From Norana najaformis (Eukaryota > Annelida > Clitellata > Crassiclitellata > Hormogastridae): 64,000 nucleotides of DNA. Position numbers and translations under genes: made by a program. Location of the stretch: positions 38,726,424 through 38,790,423 of the forward strand of contig OZ029914.1 in NCBI GenBank assembly GCA_964023275.1, given 5' to 3'. Below the pieces are notes generated by a model. The model made no database searches, was not told the origin of the DNA, and saw only the letters and a program-made list of their open reading frames with translations. Every line of letters starts with the position of its first letter. Positions within the stretch are counted from its first letter, which is position 1. Of this stretch, positions 23,500-37,234 are shown piece by piece.

Positions 23500-23960
23500 C
23501 TTCCGTCAGGCGTGTGCCGACGATGAGGTTTGAACAAGATGCCTCCACTTTGTTTTATCCTTGATTGTATGAATAGCAGTTCTCATCTCCAATCCCATGA
23601 TTTCCAGATCTTTCTTCACATTGTCCATCCATGTCTTTATCTGCCTTCCTCGACTCCGTGTTCCCTCCACATGGCCATAGAGTGCTCTGGCTGGTAGTCT
23701 TCCGCTGTCCATCGTCTTTACGTGCCAAAACCAAGTCAGTCTTTTTCTCTAATCCTGTCCAATGTCTTCTCCTGTCCCAGCTCCCTCCGAGTTATCTCAT
23801 CTGCTCCTGCCCAGTATTTTTCTTAGCCAGGTCATTTCCGCCACCAGTAGTTTCCTTTCATCCTTCTCCAGTATACATCAGCACTCTGATCCACACAGCA
23901 GCACCGGGATGACAAGTGCTTTATACAGTTTTATCTGTCTGGCGAAACGTCACCTTTCGC
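23500..23960 (-). pseudogene. RTE-type LINE reverse transcriptase C-terminus
   Basis: The minus-strand frame reads KLYKALVIPVLLCGSECW near 23930, then the end pattern GHVEGTRSRGRQIKTWMDNV and TKWRHLVQ near 23510-23640. These are standard C-terminal motifs of RTE/BovB-like reverse transcriptases. A short interruption lies between them. The 3' side ends in TTC repeats at 23488-23498. Confidence 0.75.
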
Positions 23961-23967
23961 AATTTAG

Positions 23968-24260
23968 CCCATGGACAAAGTTAAAGTAACTGCTCTTATT
24001 CTCCTTGATCTATTTGCCGCTTTTCGTACTGTTGATCATGGCATACTCCTTCGTCGCCTTGAACACTGGTTGGGTCCTTCTGGTCTCGCTTTACGTTGGA
24101 TTGCATCTTATTTGCTCCCTGGTATTCAATCATTTACAGTTTACAAAGCACTACATTTAAATCAGCCGACCTATCTATGTTCCATGCTCATACGTCATAC
24201 CAACAGATATCGCACTCGATCAGAGTACGATGCTTCTCCTGTTGTGCTTCTTACCCGAAT
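23968..24260 (+). pseudogene. CR1/L2-like LINE RT fragment
   Basis: One frame reads LILLDLFAAFRTVDHGILL, RRLEHWLGPSGLALRWIASYL. This is RT motif A of CR1/L2-clade elements, in which the usual AFDTVDH aspartate is replaced by arginine. It abuts the minus-strand RTE fragment directly, so two unrelated LINE pieces are joined. The next 600 bp (24260-24880) hold nothing recognisable. Confidence 0.7.
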
Positions 24261-24849
24261 GTAGTTGGGTTAACAAGCATTCTCGGGAGTGTGTCCAAGG
24301 TTTTGGAATTCGCTGCTATGTTCTGTTCGCTCTGTCAGCTTTTTTAATGTCATTGATGCCTAAACTTGAAACATTTGTGCCTCAACTTGTTTACCAACCG
24401 AAATCTGACTCCTTGTTTCTTTGATCTATGGGAATGGAATGTGACCTGGCGTCTATACTGGATACTGATTTTGATTACGATTCACCTGAGGCGTTGATCG
24501 ATAGATACATTGTGCACTATGATATCAGCGCTATATTCGTCGTCAGATTAGATTAGACAAGACCTACCAGTTTAAAGTTTGAGGCTCAAGGATAGATGTT
24601 GTAATGTTTTAGCAGCATCATTGTTAAAAACAGATACATAACCCCAGCTTTTAATCTCTGTAACGCGAGTCTGGCGCACTGAAGTACCACTAACACTCGT
24701 GTTCGTGAGGCTATATTTACTGACTTTCTGGCCATTGCCCTGACAGTGGCTTGATTTTGGTGAGCCATCAGCTGATGCCCTGTGCATTAGACACTAACTG
24801 TCATAGAGGTCGATAAGCAATAATAATTTTTATAATAATAATAATAACG

Positions 24850-25175
24850 AGATCCAGCCGACGGGTCTCAACCAATCCTTAGTGTCAAGGAGCACAAGCG
24901 CCCGACGGTGGCAGGCGGGTCAAGGTCGAGGAGACATCGGCGCTCTAGTCATCGAGTTCACGACGCTGAAGCCATGGAAGCAGACGATTACGGCAATGAA
25001 GAGGAGGAAGGAGGACGTGCTGGACATCCTCACGAACCGGATGTCCTCTCGGCCCATCGAATAAAGGCCGGCAGAACGTTATAGCAGTATGATAATGATA
25101 ATAAAAATAATGGCAATAATAATAATAAAATAATAAAAATAATAATAAAGCAATAATAGTAATAATATTACACTT
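24850..25175 (+). repeat. Retroposon 3' piece with AAT-rich tail
   Basis: A GC-rich block at 24850-25080 (open frame 24882-25064, rich in R and K) stands out in AT-rich DNA and runs into an (AATA/AAT)n tail at 25086-25170. This suggests a 5'-truncated non-LTR element. I do not recognise the protein. Confidence 0.4.
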
Positions 25176-25232
25176 AACTCTGGAAAAAATATTTTTAAAA
25201 ATATAAAATAAAATAAATAAAAATAGTAATAT

Positions 25233-26878
<1,646 letters not shown>

Positions 26879-27125
26879 CAACGAGGATTAGCCATCCCAG
26901 AATACAATTTTTTTCATCCGGATAATTTTTCAGCTCCCTGAGGGATCATAAATACTTCGGGGCATTTTTAAAAAAATAATAATAATACGGTTACCTTCGC
27001 CCACTGACCCCGTTGTTTAACGTAGTAAGAATTAAATCGAATAACACGTTAAGCTTACTTGTTTCCAAAATCCGACCCGCAGTCCACCTGTGTTACAGTC
27101 ATTTATAGAGAAACATTTCTTTTAG

Positions 27126-27270
27126 GGACAGAAGCGCAACTTGTCAATTCCACCGAAAAACCTAACGAAGGACGACTGGAGATTTACTATGCGGGTGTTT
27201 GGGGAACTGTTTGCAACGACGGTTTCAGTAATATAAGTGCAGGAGTCGCTTGTAAAAGTCTTGGTTTTGG
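27126..27270 (+). CDS. Gene 1 SRCR7, first-half exon
   Basis: The acceptor is cttttag and the donor is GG|GTAATT. It reads TEAQLVNSTEKPNEGRLEIY, AGVWGTVCNDGF and AGVACKSLGFG. At 145 nt it is the shortest first half; the loss lies before EGRLE. The intron 23349-27125 before it holds the retroelement pieces listed above. Confidence 0.88.
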
Positions 27271-29199
27271 GTAATTTCACATTCTCTTACGTCTTCGTAA
27301 ACAATCTTGTAAAATGTTGTAAATATGTCTTTTTAATATAACGTCATCTTTTGCGTTTGATAATTTTAGTGATCGGCTCTGATAAAATGAGTCTTAAGTC
27401 CGATTTTTTCTCATTCTCAAAATTTCATTTTATTAGTAATGCATTCAATTTTGTTTAAAATGAGATAAATTTTAATGTAGGCCTATTTTCCAAGTTATGC
27501 CAAAGATGATGTCAGTTTGAAATTCGCGACCATGAAATTTACAATTATGAGAAAAATGCTTTTTGCGGTAGGATGCGGTTTTTCTTAGCGACCAGTAACT
27601 CTTAAATAAGACCTTCTTCGCTAGCGCCTGGGAGATTTGAATCGAATATTTGAAATGGGCAGCTGACTTTCAAACGATTATAATATGCCTGTTATTCGCC
27701 ATAAGATTGCCAAATTTCGTCCAGAAATTGGATCTTTTATCTCCGCTTACCACGACTAGTCATTTAAAGTTAAGCATTTATAAGCCAATAAGACAATATA
27801 TGTGTGTGCTGAAAGAAAGACGATTGTTGCGTCGAAGAAGTATCCGAAAGTGATATCAGTTGGATAGGGGTAGAGATAGTGGGTGGTGATATCCCCTATT
27901 CAGATGACCAGCGGTGCTCGATGTTTAGTGGTTTAATCTTCGTGGAATTTAGCCTACTCTTGCTGATGGGTTGTAAATCGTCCGACGATAACGAGATGTG
28001 CTTTTTGGGTTTTCTTATATTAATTAAATATGTACACAGTATTTACAGCGACCTTTACAAAACATCATTTAGATTATGTGACTCACTTCGGTCAGTTACT
28101 AGGAGTGGTAAACCTGTTACGAGATGCACGTGCTATTTAACCTTCGGCTCTTCGGATGTTGCTCGTTTGGCTGTAACTTCAGCTAATTCCTTTCTATCCA
28201 ACTTTCTCCTCTTTCAGCTTCTTTCCTTCCTCCCTCATCTCTCACCTCCAACTGCCAATCAATCATCTCTACCCTATCCACTCTACAATCTGCGGACCTC
28301 TGTCCGCCCTTCATGTCTCTCTTTTCGGTATGACTTTGTGACCCCTGTCCTTTCTACTCGTCTCCGTCTCTCAGTCTCATTTTATTGCAAGGGTGCGCAA
28401 ATTAGTTAAGCCGCTATTAATGATACACAGGCTTGCATAATAATATAGTTCGAGCATGTTAAAATAATTAATTGTAGTTCAAACAAGCTTAATAATAAAA
28501 TTTGCACTAATGTTAAGGACTAGAATGAGCGTCATCTTGCCCGCAGTTTACTTTTGCGTTGTGCCACTATTAAGACTCAGTTTGTCAGAGCTGGTTATAT
28601 TTATTTGGCGATTCCTACCCAGGACTAAATTTTACTACAAAATATCTAAACTGTGAACGCTATGTCGCATTGCTTTGCAGGCATGTCTGAGCGTGCAACT
28701 GCATAGAAAATTTTAATGAGTCAATAGTCTATCGATTTGTCGTGCACATGCGTATCACCAGATACATGGTAGGAATGGTGTGATTGGCTGGAAGAGCCCT
28801 TCAGGTAGGCCGGCTGACGTCACCAGTAATTATGGCTGACGCGTATTTTATCATGCACGTGCTTTGCGATGATTCGGATGATTTTTGGAAACCTGATTGT
28901 GTAATAAACATGATTGCGTAATAACAGGAGGCAACGAATCTGGAAACTCGACGGTCCATAAGCCCAGTGGATGACAACTGCGGGAAGATTGTCTACAAAA
29001 ACCTTCAATATTTCATAAACTGTCCGACAAAGCACATCTATGGCGATTTTTTTATTTTGTAAGGAGTAAATGTCGAGTCAAATTTAACCCACATAAATCG
29101 CCATGTGTTGAAAATACATTCTTCTTAACATTTACCCAGAGCAGTAGCTCAATACAAACACAAAACCATTGTAAATTAAACTGTCATTTGTGAAACTAG
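27271..29199 (+). other. Intron inside SRCR7
   Basis: The 176-codon open frame at 27879-28409 shows no domain I recognise and has a Ser/Pro/Leu-rich second half typical of chance reading of CT-rich repeat DNA. No exon is supportable here. Confidence 0.4.
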
Positions 29200-29363
29200 A
29201 TATGTCGGCTCTTTCATCGGGTCTCGCTACGGAAGTGGAACTGGACAAATCTGGTTGGATGACGTCGTATGCAACGGTACTGAAACAAACCTCGACCAGT
29301 GCTCTGCACGGCCCTGGGGCGTTCACAACTGCAGTCACAATCAAGACGTATCAATCAGCTGTA
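29200..29363 (+). CDS. Gene 1 SRCR7, second-half exon
   Basis: The acceptor is gaaactag. It reads GYVGSFIGSRYGSGTGQIWL, then cysteines at VVC, DQC, HNC and ISC, with HNQDVSISC. The donor is TGT A|GTTGGC; it is weak but sits exactly at the family position. The last base is A, not G, so the first CUB residue becomes Asn. This is the last SRCR before the CUB part. Confidence 0.85.
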
Positions 29364-29442
29364 GTTGGCATGCAGGTTTGAACTCTGTCTCCAATCCCAG
29401 AAAACGTCCCTGAGCATAGTAGGTAACCTACCGATAACTTGG

Positions 29443-29790
29443 AGGGCGCTTTATAAATACTACGAATGCATATGCGGATGAACAAATGAACAATCGAATG
29501 AAGGAATGAACGAAAGGGTGTGCGAGCGAGTTAATGAACGAAGTACAAGAAAAAAGTGAATAAGAAACGAGGGAACGAACGAACGGAAAAAAGAACGGAC
29601 GAAGGAATGAAGTCACGAACAAACAAGCGAAAATAGAAACTTATAAACGAACAAATAAAGGAATGAAGGAACGAACAAATACACAAATGAACGAAAGAAT
29701 AACCGAAAGAACGAACGAAAAAGCGAAGAAACAAGCGAAGGAAAGAATGAATGATCGAATGAATGAATGAACGGATGAACGAACCGTGCA
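29443..29790. repeat. LINE tail expanded into GAAC/GAAT tetranucleotides
   Basis: A LINE-like end GGCGCTTTATAAATACTACG at 29448 runs into some 330 bp of degenerate GAAY/GAAR tetranucleotides. The open minus-strand frames here (runs of F, S, I, H) are artefacts of the repeat. From 29800 to 31842 no feature is recognised. Confidence 0.75.
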
Positions 29791-31842
29791 TGTTGCTACA
29801 TGTAATCAAGCTTATGCGAAAACCACTTTCTTAGAGCGTACATTTTAACTTAAAATGGCTTCACTTGTCTCACTGTTTTCTCACTACATAAATTATTGTT
29901 GATTATTTAAAACAAAATATCCAATACGACAGAATATTTAATAATCAATTTCAAAAAGCGCGACGAAGTCTTAATCTAATACATCCCTGACGTCTCAATG
30001 GCTAGCAAATAAGGCTTTACACATTTTCACGTATGCACATCGAACATATGCTGTCCTGGTTTAATAAGCTATTGGTCCTCTAGGGATTGTTCTTATTCTT
30101 CTTTTATAATTCCATATTTACCCTACTGTGAGGTAAATCCGCTTCTGCGCTGCATTACCAAGTGTCTGATTTGCGAGAGGAAGGATATCAAACTGCTAAA
30201 AAAGAAATCTGCATCTGGAAGAAGTGAGACTATCGATGATGACTTCGCATGGTTACAAGATTATTCTACCCTGTGCATCGCTAGGGTTAAACATGTCTGG
30301 ACAACCACTTTAGGAACCTCCAATGTTACTGATGAAAGCATTACAGCAAGATACTGAAACAACGTAGAAGAGGAGGATCTAAGGGAACATGGTATTATCT
30401 ATTCCCAGGAGTTCAGAGCTGAACTAAAGCTGTCAGCGATTTTTAAAATACTTCCCCTTCAATAGCAAATTTTGAACTGGGGCGATTGACTTGCAGTATA
30501 AGCCCAACTTTCAGCAATCTACGCTATACATATACACATAAATGCCACCATCAATGTTATGTGTATACGTTAGATACGTGTATGTACCAACATTGTACGC
30601 ATAATAATTAATTAATGCTAGGTTAGGGGAAAAGGTTGAGCACTATGCTTTGGACTAAACGGAAAGCAAGGAACCAGATGAAGAAATTTGAACTGATCGG
30701 TTGACCTTATCGTTTGGTAACAAGCAGACGATTCTGACGAATACGCGGCAAAGCGCAACGCTTAAATTTTCAGTTATGTCGAGTTCTTCGAAAATTTAAA
30801 ACGTTGGGCGAAGGACCTGATGAATCCGAATTGATCGTAAAGTACTCTGAGATCTACGGTATTTTCGCTGGCGAAAAACGATTCAAAAGTTGTTTAATCG
30901 AACGAAGTTCATGAAACATCATGCGAAGTTTTGTAATAGTATTAGACTGTAATAGTCTAATAGAGACAACATTAACATCCAGAGACTATCGTACCTCCAG
31001 ATCACAATCAACTCGGGTAAAATAAACACTGGAATATGAGTCTCCGGTCAAGACAGAATGGATAAGGAAACAAGCGAAGCCGAGATGAAACTAATTCGAA
31101 GAGAACGAGTTCGACGACCGCGCTTGAGAGAAAGTAGGACACCCATCGTGGATCGCTGACGTCGTAGCATATCCCGGCGGAAAAGTGGAAGTGAAGACCC
31201 TTCGTCGAAAGAGTCGACATTCAAGCAATACCAAGCCTAAAGATCAAGATCGGGATAGCATGCCGACGAAGGAGGCCTATTAGATTAAGTTTATGATAGA
31301 TAATGCTCAATTCGGTGCTGGCTTAGGTATGTAAGCTTAAAACTACGATAGGGTAATGGCTGATAGATTTCATTGAATATTTGCTGAACTATGGATTGAT
31401 TGCTTACGGATACAAAATATTTCTATATATAGCCGAGAGAGCTAATATGTTAATTGGCCACTTATAAGCCTACATTACCTCTACATAAATCACCATGTAT
31501 TAATAAAAATGATTGCCTGCTAATAAAAGTGAAGATGTGATAGCAGCACAGTCCGCGTTGAGACGAAGAATTTGCCGAAATGGCAGATTAGGCAAACATA
31601 GCCCCAGATCTGTGCAGACTTAATGTAGCTCAGTTAAAACTTTAACAAATTTTGTCGAGTTTTTAACAACAGCCCATCTTGATGAAGCAAAATAAGCTTA
31701 AAAACGTATGAAACTTTAGTTAGCAGTTTGTAGCAATATGAAAAGGCAAAATTTGAATTAAAAAATGTAACAATTGTGTCTACATACTTATATAGAAAAT
31801 GTTTTGTGGTCATCTAATAAATTCTTTGTCGTTTTTTTGCAG

Positions 31843-32033
31843 ACTGTGGCAAAACGTTATATTATGAACTTAGTGGAAGAATTTCATCTCCAAATTTAAC
31901 GACACGTCTTAGGGATCGCCGGAATTGTTTCTATTTCATCGCAGTCCCTGCTCGACATAAAGCCGTTATTACAATAAGTATAAGTATCTTCCGGCCATCT
32001 TACTCCCGGTCAGGATCAAGATATGATGCAAAA
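31843..32033 (+). CDS. Gene 1 CUB1, first-half exon
   Basis: The acceptor is tttttttgcag and the donor is AAA|GTAGGT, phase 0. It reads CGKTLYYELSGRISSPN, NCFYFIAVPARHKAVITI. This is the CUB pattern CG...G.ISSP...NC.Y.I..P, with cysteines 1 and 2. CUB domains are beta-sandwich adhesion modules of extracellular proteins. The intron before it (29364-31842) has no recognised exon. Confidence 0.88.
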
Positions 32034-32724
32034 GTAGGTATTAAAATATAATACTGAAGATGTGAGGTATTTTCCATATGTATGTCCTATGATTGAAGGC
32101 CACTTTACTGTTTCTAACAGGACTCGCAGTTCCATCTTTTATTAATTGAGTACATTAACTAATTCGATTGTAAATCAAATATTGGGATTATCAAAAATTG
32201 TAAATCCCTACCTTTTTAGTCCAGTAACTCACCGAAAAATGCGAGAATAGACAATATGTCAAAATTTAAACCCAGTTTAGAGTTATAGTTAACTTGTTTA
32301 ACCTTATAGAGTACCATAATGACATGGAACGTCAATGTCTAATTTTCACCGATGTCAGCCGAAGAGGCGTGTAGCCCATTTAAATCTCTGTTTGTAGATA
32401 GCTCTAAGCACATTGGAGTTTTATAATCTGCTTTTAAATAATCTTCTGGGTGACTAGTTTGAAGTCCTTTGGGTGTATTAGACTTATGGGCCCCCTATGA
32501 ACACCCGTTCTATTTACAGTGGAATGTACCTATCACTTTGTAGTTTGCTTTTAATACTTGCAATACAGTTCATTGACATTCAGAACGACAACTTTTTCTG
32601 TGAATTGAATTTTATTTCATGTTTTAATACAATTGTTAAGGTGGATTCTTGTGATTATGATAAATTCTATGTTATAACATAAACATGCTACTGCAGTGCA
32701 TTTTCAAGACTTTGCATTGGAAGG

Positions 32725-32835
32725 AGGCCAAAGTATGAAAGAAGAAAACTATTTCTATAAGAACTTGGATTGCTGTTGATATGACACACCGTGGTTAAGA
32801 GGTCTTTTTACTTCGTGTAATGCACTATATGAAAT
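32725..32835 (-). repeat. Diverged relative of the LINE piece at 34770-35110
   Basis: The block aagaacttggattgctgttgatatgac...tggttaagaggtc resembles 35025-35085. It is too decayed to read as protein. Confidence 0.35.
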
Positions 32836-33049
32836 ATTCTTCTGACAGTATATTATAATTTGTACAAAAATTCAAACCAAATATTTATAATATATAGCAG
32901 CTCTTGCTTGACAGCTTTTTAAAAGCCAAAATTATGTCCTTCAGATCTATGAGATTTGTAGGTTTTTGAGGGCTCTGGGCTGAACCACCCCGTTGGCCAC
33001 CCTATATACGCAATGATTTCGATTGACGAGTGTAATCGTTCTTTGTTAG

Positions 33050-33212
33050 GTTTTATGTGCAAATGGAGAAGCCTTTGAAGCGGAGAGATATTCAGATTTT
33101 GCCTCATCTTTGACCATTACATCATGCACCCTTGTAAGAATTTGGTTTTACACAGTTTACCGTTCGCGCAGAGGTTCCAATCTCGCCTATGTCGCCTATG
33201 TTATTAAACCAG
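33050..33212 (+). CDS. Gene 1 CUB1, second-half exon
   Basis: The acceptor is ctttgttag and the donor is G|GTAAAT. It begins VLCANGEAFEAERYSDFASS, then LTITSCTLVRIWFYT and ends AYVIKPG. It supplies cysteines 3 and 4 of the CUB domain, and its end is typical for CUB (F.L.Y.). It is closely parallel to the exon at 35763-35925. Confidence 0.86.
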
Positions 33213-34254
33213 GTAAATATTTGTTCACCATCAATATTTGCAATTTGATTTATTCACTTTCTGCATTATTTTATTTCCAGCTAATACAGATTTCTGTCTC
33301 ACATATGTGATTGGAATAATATGTCGAAGAATAAACAAGACAGAGGTCGACTAAATTCATAAGAAACCAAAGTAGTTCACGCGTGTTAAGGTCGACGATT
33401 GTTGTCTATGGGATTCAGGTTGCTGACCCTGTAACTGGAAGTCAGTATCTCTTGTCCTTTCCACCTCCGGATTGTTACAGTCTTCTACATCCACCCAATT
33501 TGGCTTATGTTAGCAGTCTGATTTCGCCTTCCGGGCTTTAGTTCCTTCTATCTCAACTTACTTGTGTCTTAACCTTCTTTGTTCGGAAACTGCTTACTGC
33601 CAATAAGTAGTATTAGTACAGTAACTGACAGTGTCAGAGGTTTATTCCATTGACTTCCACTCTGGTTTCGCTATGCTAACAGCTTTCTCAACTTCGATTT
33701 CAATAAACTTTCTAAATCAGGCGCCTCAACTCAATATCTTTATCGCTCAGTTTTCCAGTTATGTTTCATAAATGCCTGCCTGAACCGTTCTGTATCCATT
33801 TTCTAAATCTATATCTGTCTCTTGCTGAGAATTGTTTCCATCTTACTTATTTAAGTAACCTTATGCAAACGACATGCTTTTTAAGCGCAATACCCCGTCA
33901 ACACTAACATATATACCCATAATTACGAAAATCAAGACTATATATTGCAACGACCTTGTACTGAATAATGGTTTAAAAAGTTCATTTCTTCTTTTAATTC
34001 AGGAAGTTTCAATTAATCGTGTGTACTGTTCAGACTAAATTCATCTCAATCTAGACCTAACTTCTAGTCAAAATCTAGCCAGAAACGTTCATTATTCATA
34101 CACGTTCATTGTTGCTTAGTCTCTCCCTTAGTATACATCAGACGCTTCCTTTTAGAAGGTTATAGCAACTATTCAAAATATCTCAGCTGTAACAAAATGT
34201 ATGCAACGAAGATGCCTTGTGATCAACTGATCATCCACTTGCGTTTTTGTGCAG
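33213..34254 (+). other. Intron between CUB1 and CUB2
   Basis: Nothing recognisable. The CT-rich stretch 33450-33900 gives weakly LINE-like composition but no motif. Confidence 0.4.
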
Positions 34255-34433
34255 ATTGTGGCAATACGAGCTACTCTGCAGTTACAGGAACAATTTCATC
34301 TCCAAGTTATCAAAATCCCATGTTGTATGCGAATGGCATAAATTGTACCTATTTCATCTCAGTCCCATCTACATATAAAGCCGTTCTTAATTTTCTGGCA
34401 TTCACTACCGAGTCACCAAATGATTGGCTAACA
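34255..34433 (+). CDS. Gene 1 CUB2, first-half exon
   Basis: The acceptor is tttttgtgcag and the donor is ACA|GTAAGT, phase 0. It begins DCGNTSYSAVTGTISSPSYQ, then NCTYFISVPSTYKAVLNF and DWLT. It keeps the CUB signature and cysteines 1 and 2 better than CUB1 does. Confidence 0.9.
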
Positions 34434-34769
34434 GTAAGTATTGAAACATCAAATGCAGATTTGACTTGCATCCATCATGCATTTCTAATGATTTAAGGCC
34501 ACTCGAATAAATCTAACAATGGTGCATGAGATATCAGACTTATGGCCATCTCATGCACGCCCATATTCCTTGCAACGGGCAATTAGTACGACAACTCTTT
34601 GTTTGATGGGCTGATTTTTTCACACTTTTATACGATTACTATGGCAAAATACTGTGATTATTGTAATTCATAATCGTAATTGTATTTGCACATTTATATG
34701 GCACCTGTTCAAGAAAACTATTCAGAAGTGTTCTCGACCTGACAAAACAACACATGAATCAGATTCAGT

Positions 34770-35110
34770 GATCTTCAACCGCCCCCAAAATAGAGGTAGA
34801 GATACGTGGCAGATTGTTCCAGAGTGAAGGGCCAGCAACGGTGAAGATAGTATGTTGTAACGCAAGAGTACGGGACGAAGGGACAAAAACCGAAACATCC
34901 TACATTATGCTGCAGAACGAAGAGGCAGATGCTAACGATTACTCTTGTCACCTGTGGATCCTCTATAGGTGTGCAACACCACATCTCTAAGTTTGGAGGA
35001 GACCAAACTGTTAAAGAGAAAATTGTACTTGAAAGAACTGAGATCGTTATTGATGTAACTCCTCGTGGTTAGAGGTTGTCTTGTCCTGTGTAATTGCACA
35101 ATTCAGTTAA
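34770..35110 (-). pseudogene. CR1/L2-like LINE RT C-terminal fragment
   Basis: The minus strand at 34770-34850 reads HTIFTVAGPSLWNNLPRIST, the widely shared end of CR1/L2-clade reverse transcriptases (VAGP.LWN.LP). Upstream in the element (34860-35110) the frame is broken. From 35110 to 35762 nothing is recognised. Confidence 0.65.
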
Positions 35111-35762
35111 AGTGGCCATGAAAAAACTCTCTGGGATACCACTCTAGGACCAAAAAGTGGATAACGCATCCGGTGTGACTTACGAAAGCTTTCAGCAACA
35201 AACCGAAACAATAGACGAAAAACCAAACCAGGAGGCTGACATATTTTCAGAAAGGTGTCAACGAAAATACAAAAAGGACTTTTCAAGGAAAACGAAGTAT
35301 AAAAAAACGAGAAACGTATGATAGTTGGATCCTGGAAAGATTTGAAATTTGAAACTGTGATATGTTATATCTGCTATTTTTGAAGCCAAAATAATCATCT
35401 TCAGTTTCAGTAAACTGAGGCTCATTTAGCACAACATAAGTTTAATGAAAGTTTAATGAAAGCTATTTACAAAATTATGCAAGTATATTTATGCAAACAA
35501 ATGCAGGCTACCCTTTATTAAATATCAAACATTTTGCAGTGTTTACTTAGCGCTACCTTTGAACCTCGATATAGCAAGGAAAATTACGTATTTAAATCTA
35601 CCACATGGAAAGCGTGTTTACCCAACTTCAGTTCATATATAAAATCGACGTTTTATAACAAAATCTTTAGGTTGCTATGGTCTGAGCAGAAACTAGTTAC
35701 TGAAAAATCGGTTTTTGCAGCCAAAATCATTTTCATTCATGAAGGTTTACCATTTTTTTCAG

Positions 35763-35925
35763 GTTTCTTGTGCAGATGGAAAAGCCTTTAAGTCGCAAAA
35801 CTACTCCCGTTCAGTTTCGCCCTCAATTTTGACCATCCCATCTTGTAATCTTGTAAGAATATGGTTTCATGCAGACTACAATGTGACCAATACAAGTTTC
35901 CGCCTTTCTTATGAAATTGTTAAAG
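35763..35925 (+). CDS. Gene 1 CUB2, second-half exon
   Basis: The acceptor is tttttcag and the donor is G|GTAAAT. It begins VSCADGKAFKSQNYSRSVSP, then ILTIPSCNLVRIWFHADY and ends LSYEIVKG. It has cysteines 3 and 4. The 163-nt length equals CUB1 second half, and the similarity indicates a tandem CUB duplication. Confidence 0.9.
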
Positions 35926-37102
35926 GTAAATATTTGTTAAGCATCACTATTGCTTTGCTTATATCTTTATTTGTAATTTACATTATTTAATTTCTTCTAT
36001 CCTACATTTTATTAAATTTAACGTGAAAAGACGTTGCAGGCTACTTAAAGAATCGCTGTGCCGACAAACTTCGAAATTGTATTTGGATCAAGCTACGAAT
36101 CTTAGGGTCTCCCGATTTCTAGCATCACATTAACTCGAGCATTTTTTGTATAATATGCATCCAAAACAGTGCAACCAGATCAGTACTTCTATGACCAACA
36201 TCTAAACTTCTATAGGCAGGAATCTAGAAATTGCTGATATCAGCACTATTCAGCGTCATTTTTAACTGTAACAAATGAACTAGATTTCTCAATACGCTGC
36301 CTATAAACCATATCTTAAACAATATCCTTGCAATGTAGTCTCCGTTTCGGTATATAGCTTAAAAGCTTCAGAGTCAGCAAAACATCAATGTGCATCAGTA
36401 TGGCTCACCGCAGACCGCTTTAATGTTCGAACGCACATAAAATACAGTGCATGCCAGCAGACCAGACCAATCACTCAGCGTGCTTGTGGCAAGTCAGCAA
36501 CCCACTAACTCATCACGAACGTCAACGGTCTTAGCTCGCCTAAGTTACGTGACACCTGCTGGCTTAGGTTTGCCGAAAACCCGCTGACTCAACTGTGCTA
36601 TCACCAACGTCATATCACGTGATCGACAAGTGTTATTTGGCACACTTGCATTTTCCAAATCTCATAGACCTATAACTCATAACCCATAACTGTGTCAGAA
36701 GGAAATCACGTTCACATACAGGTTGCATGGTTTGTAGCATTAAGTAGGTTATAGAAAACGGGGTATGTTTACCAATGCTCAAATCATTTGTTTTAAAAAA
36801 GGTGAAGACTAAATACTTGTTTACAAGTCTCTCTAGAAGTACATCACAGGCGTGGTCAAAATATTGTCGGAATATTCGGCTGAGGTTCAGACATCATCAA
36901 AGCATTTTTATCGTTCATCAGCCCTGTACGAAAGTTACTTTTTCAGCTGAAATTATTGCTACAATTTATAAAACCCAAGAATTATTTCTCTCAGAGTAAG
37001 GTTCTATATCTGATTCTAGTGCCAATAATAATGATTTGACTTTAATAAAATTGATTTGATAAGTTTAACTGATTTAAGACTAATGAGGAAAGTTTGTCGC
37101 AG

Positions 37103-37234
37103 CATCGTTTGCAAATGAAAATTTGAATTCAAGTACGAATGTTCTTGTGATATCAACACTTGCAAGTCTGCTGGGTCTATGTATTATTTTCGTGACAATG
37201 CTCATCGTCCTTATTTCTCGCAAAACCAGACAAG
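37103..37234 (+). CDS. Gene 1 transmembrane exon, GC donor
   Basis: The acceptor is gtttgtcgcag. After a short polar stretch (SFANENLNSSTN, with a possible N-glycosylation site) comes a hydrophobic helix of about 25 residues, VLVISTLASLLGLCIIFVTM and beyond, followed by the basic stop-transfer SRKTRQ. The exit is CAA G|GCAAGT, a GC-AG donor whose phase 1 matches the tail exon. Reading on past it, the frame stays open to 37476 without domain content. The alternative GT donor near 37266 would be phase 0 and would not join the tail in frame. Confidence 0.82.

Noticed and set aside
27879-28409. 176-codon open frame in the SRCR7 intron
   Set aside because: Composition is that of CT-rich repeat DNA; no domain, no signal peptide and it does not join gene 1.
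29428-29809. Minus-strand open frames rich in F, S, I and H
   Set aside because: They follow the GAAC/GAAT tetranucleotide repeat and have no domain.
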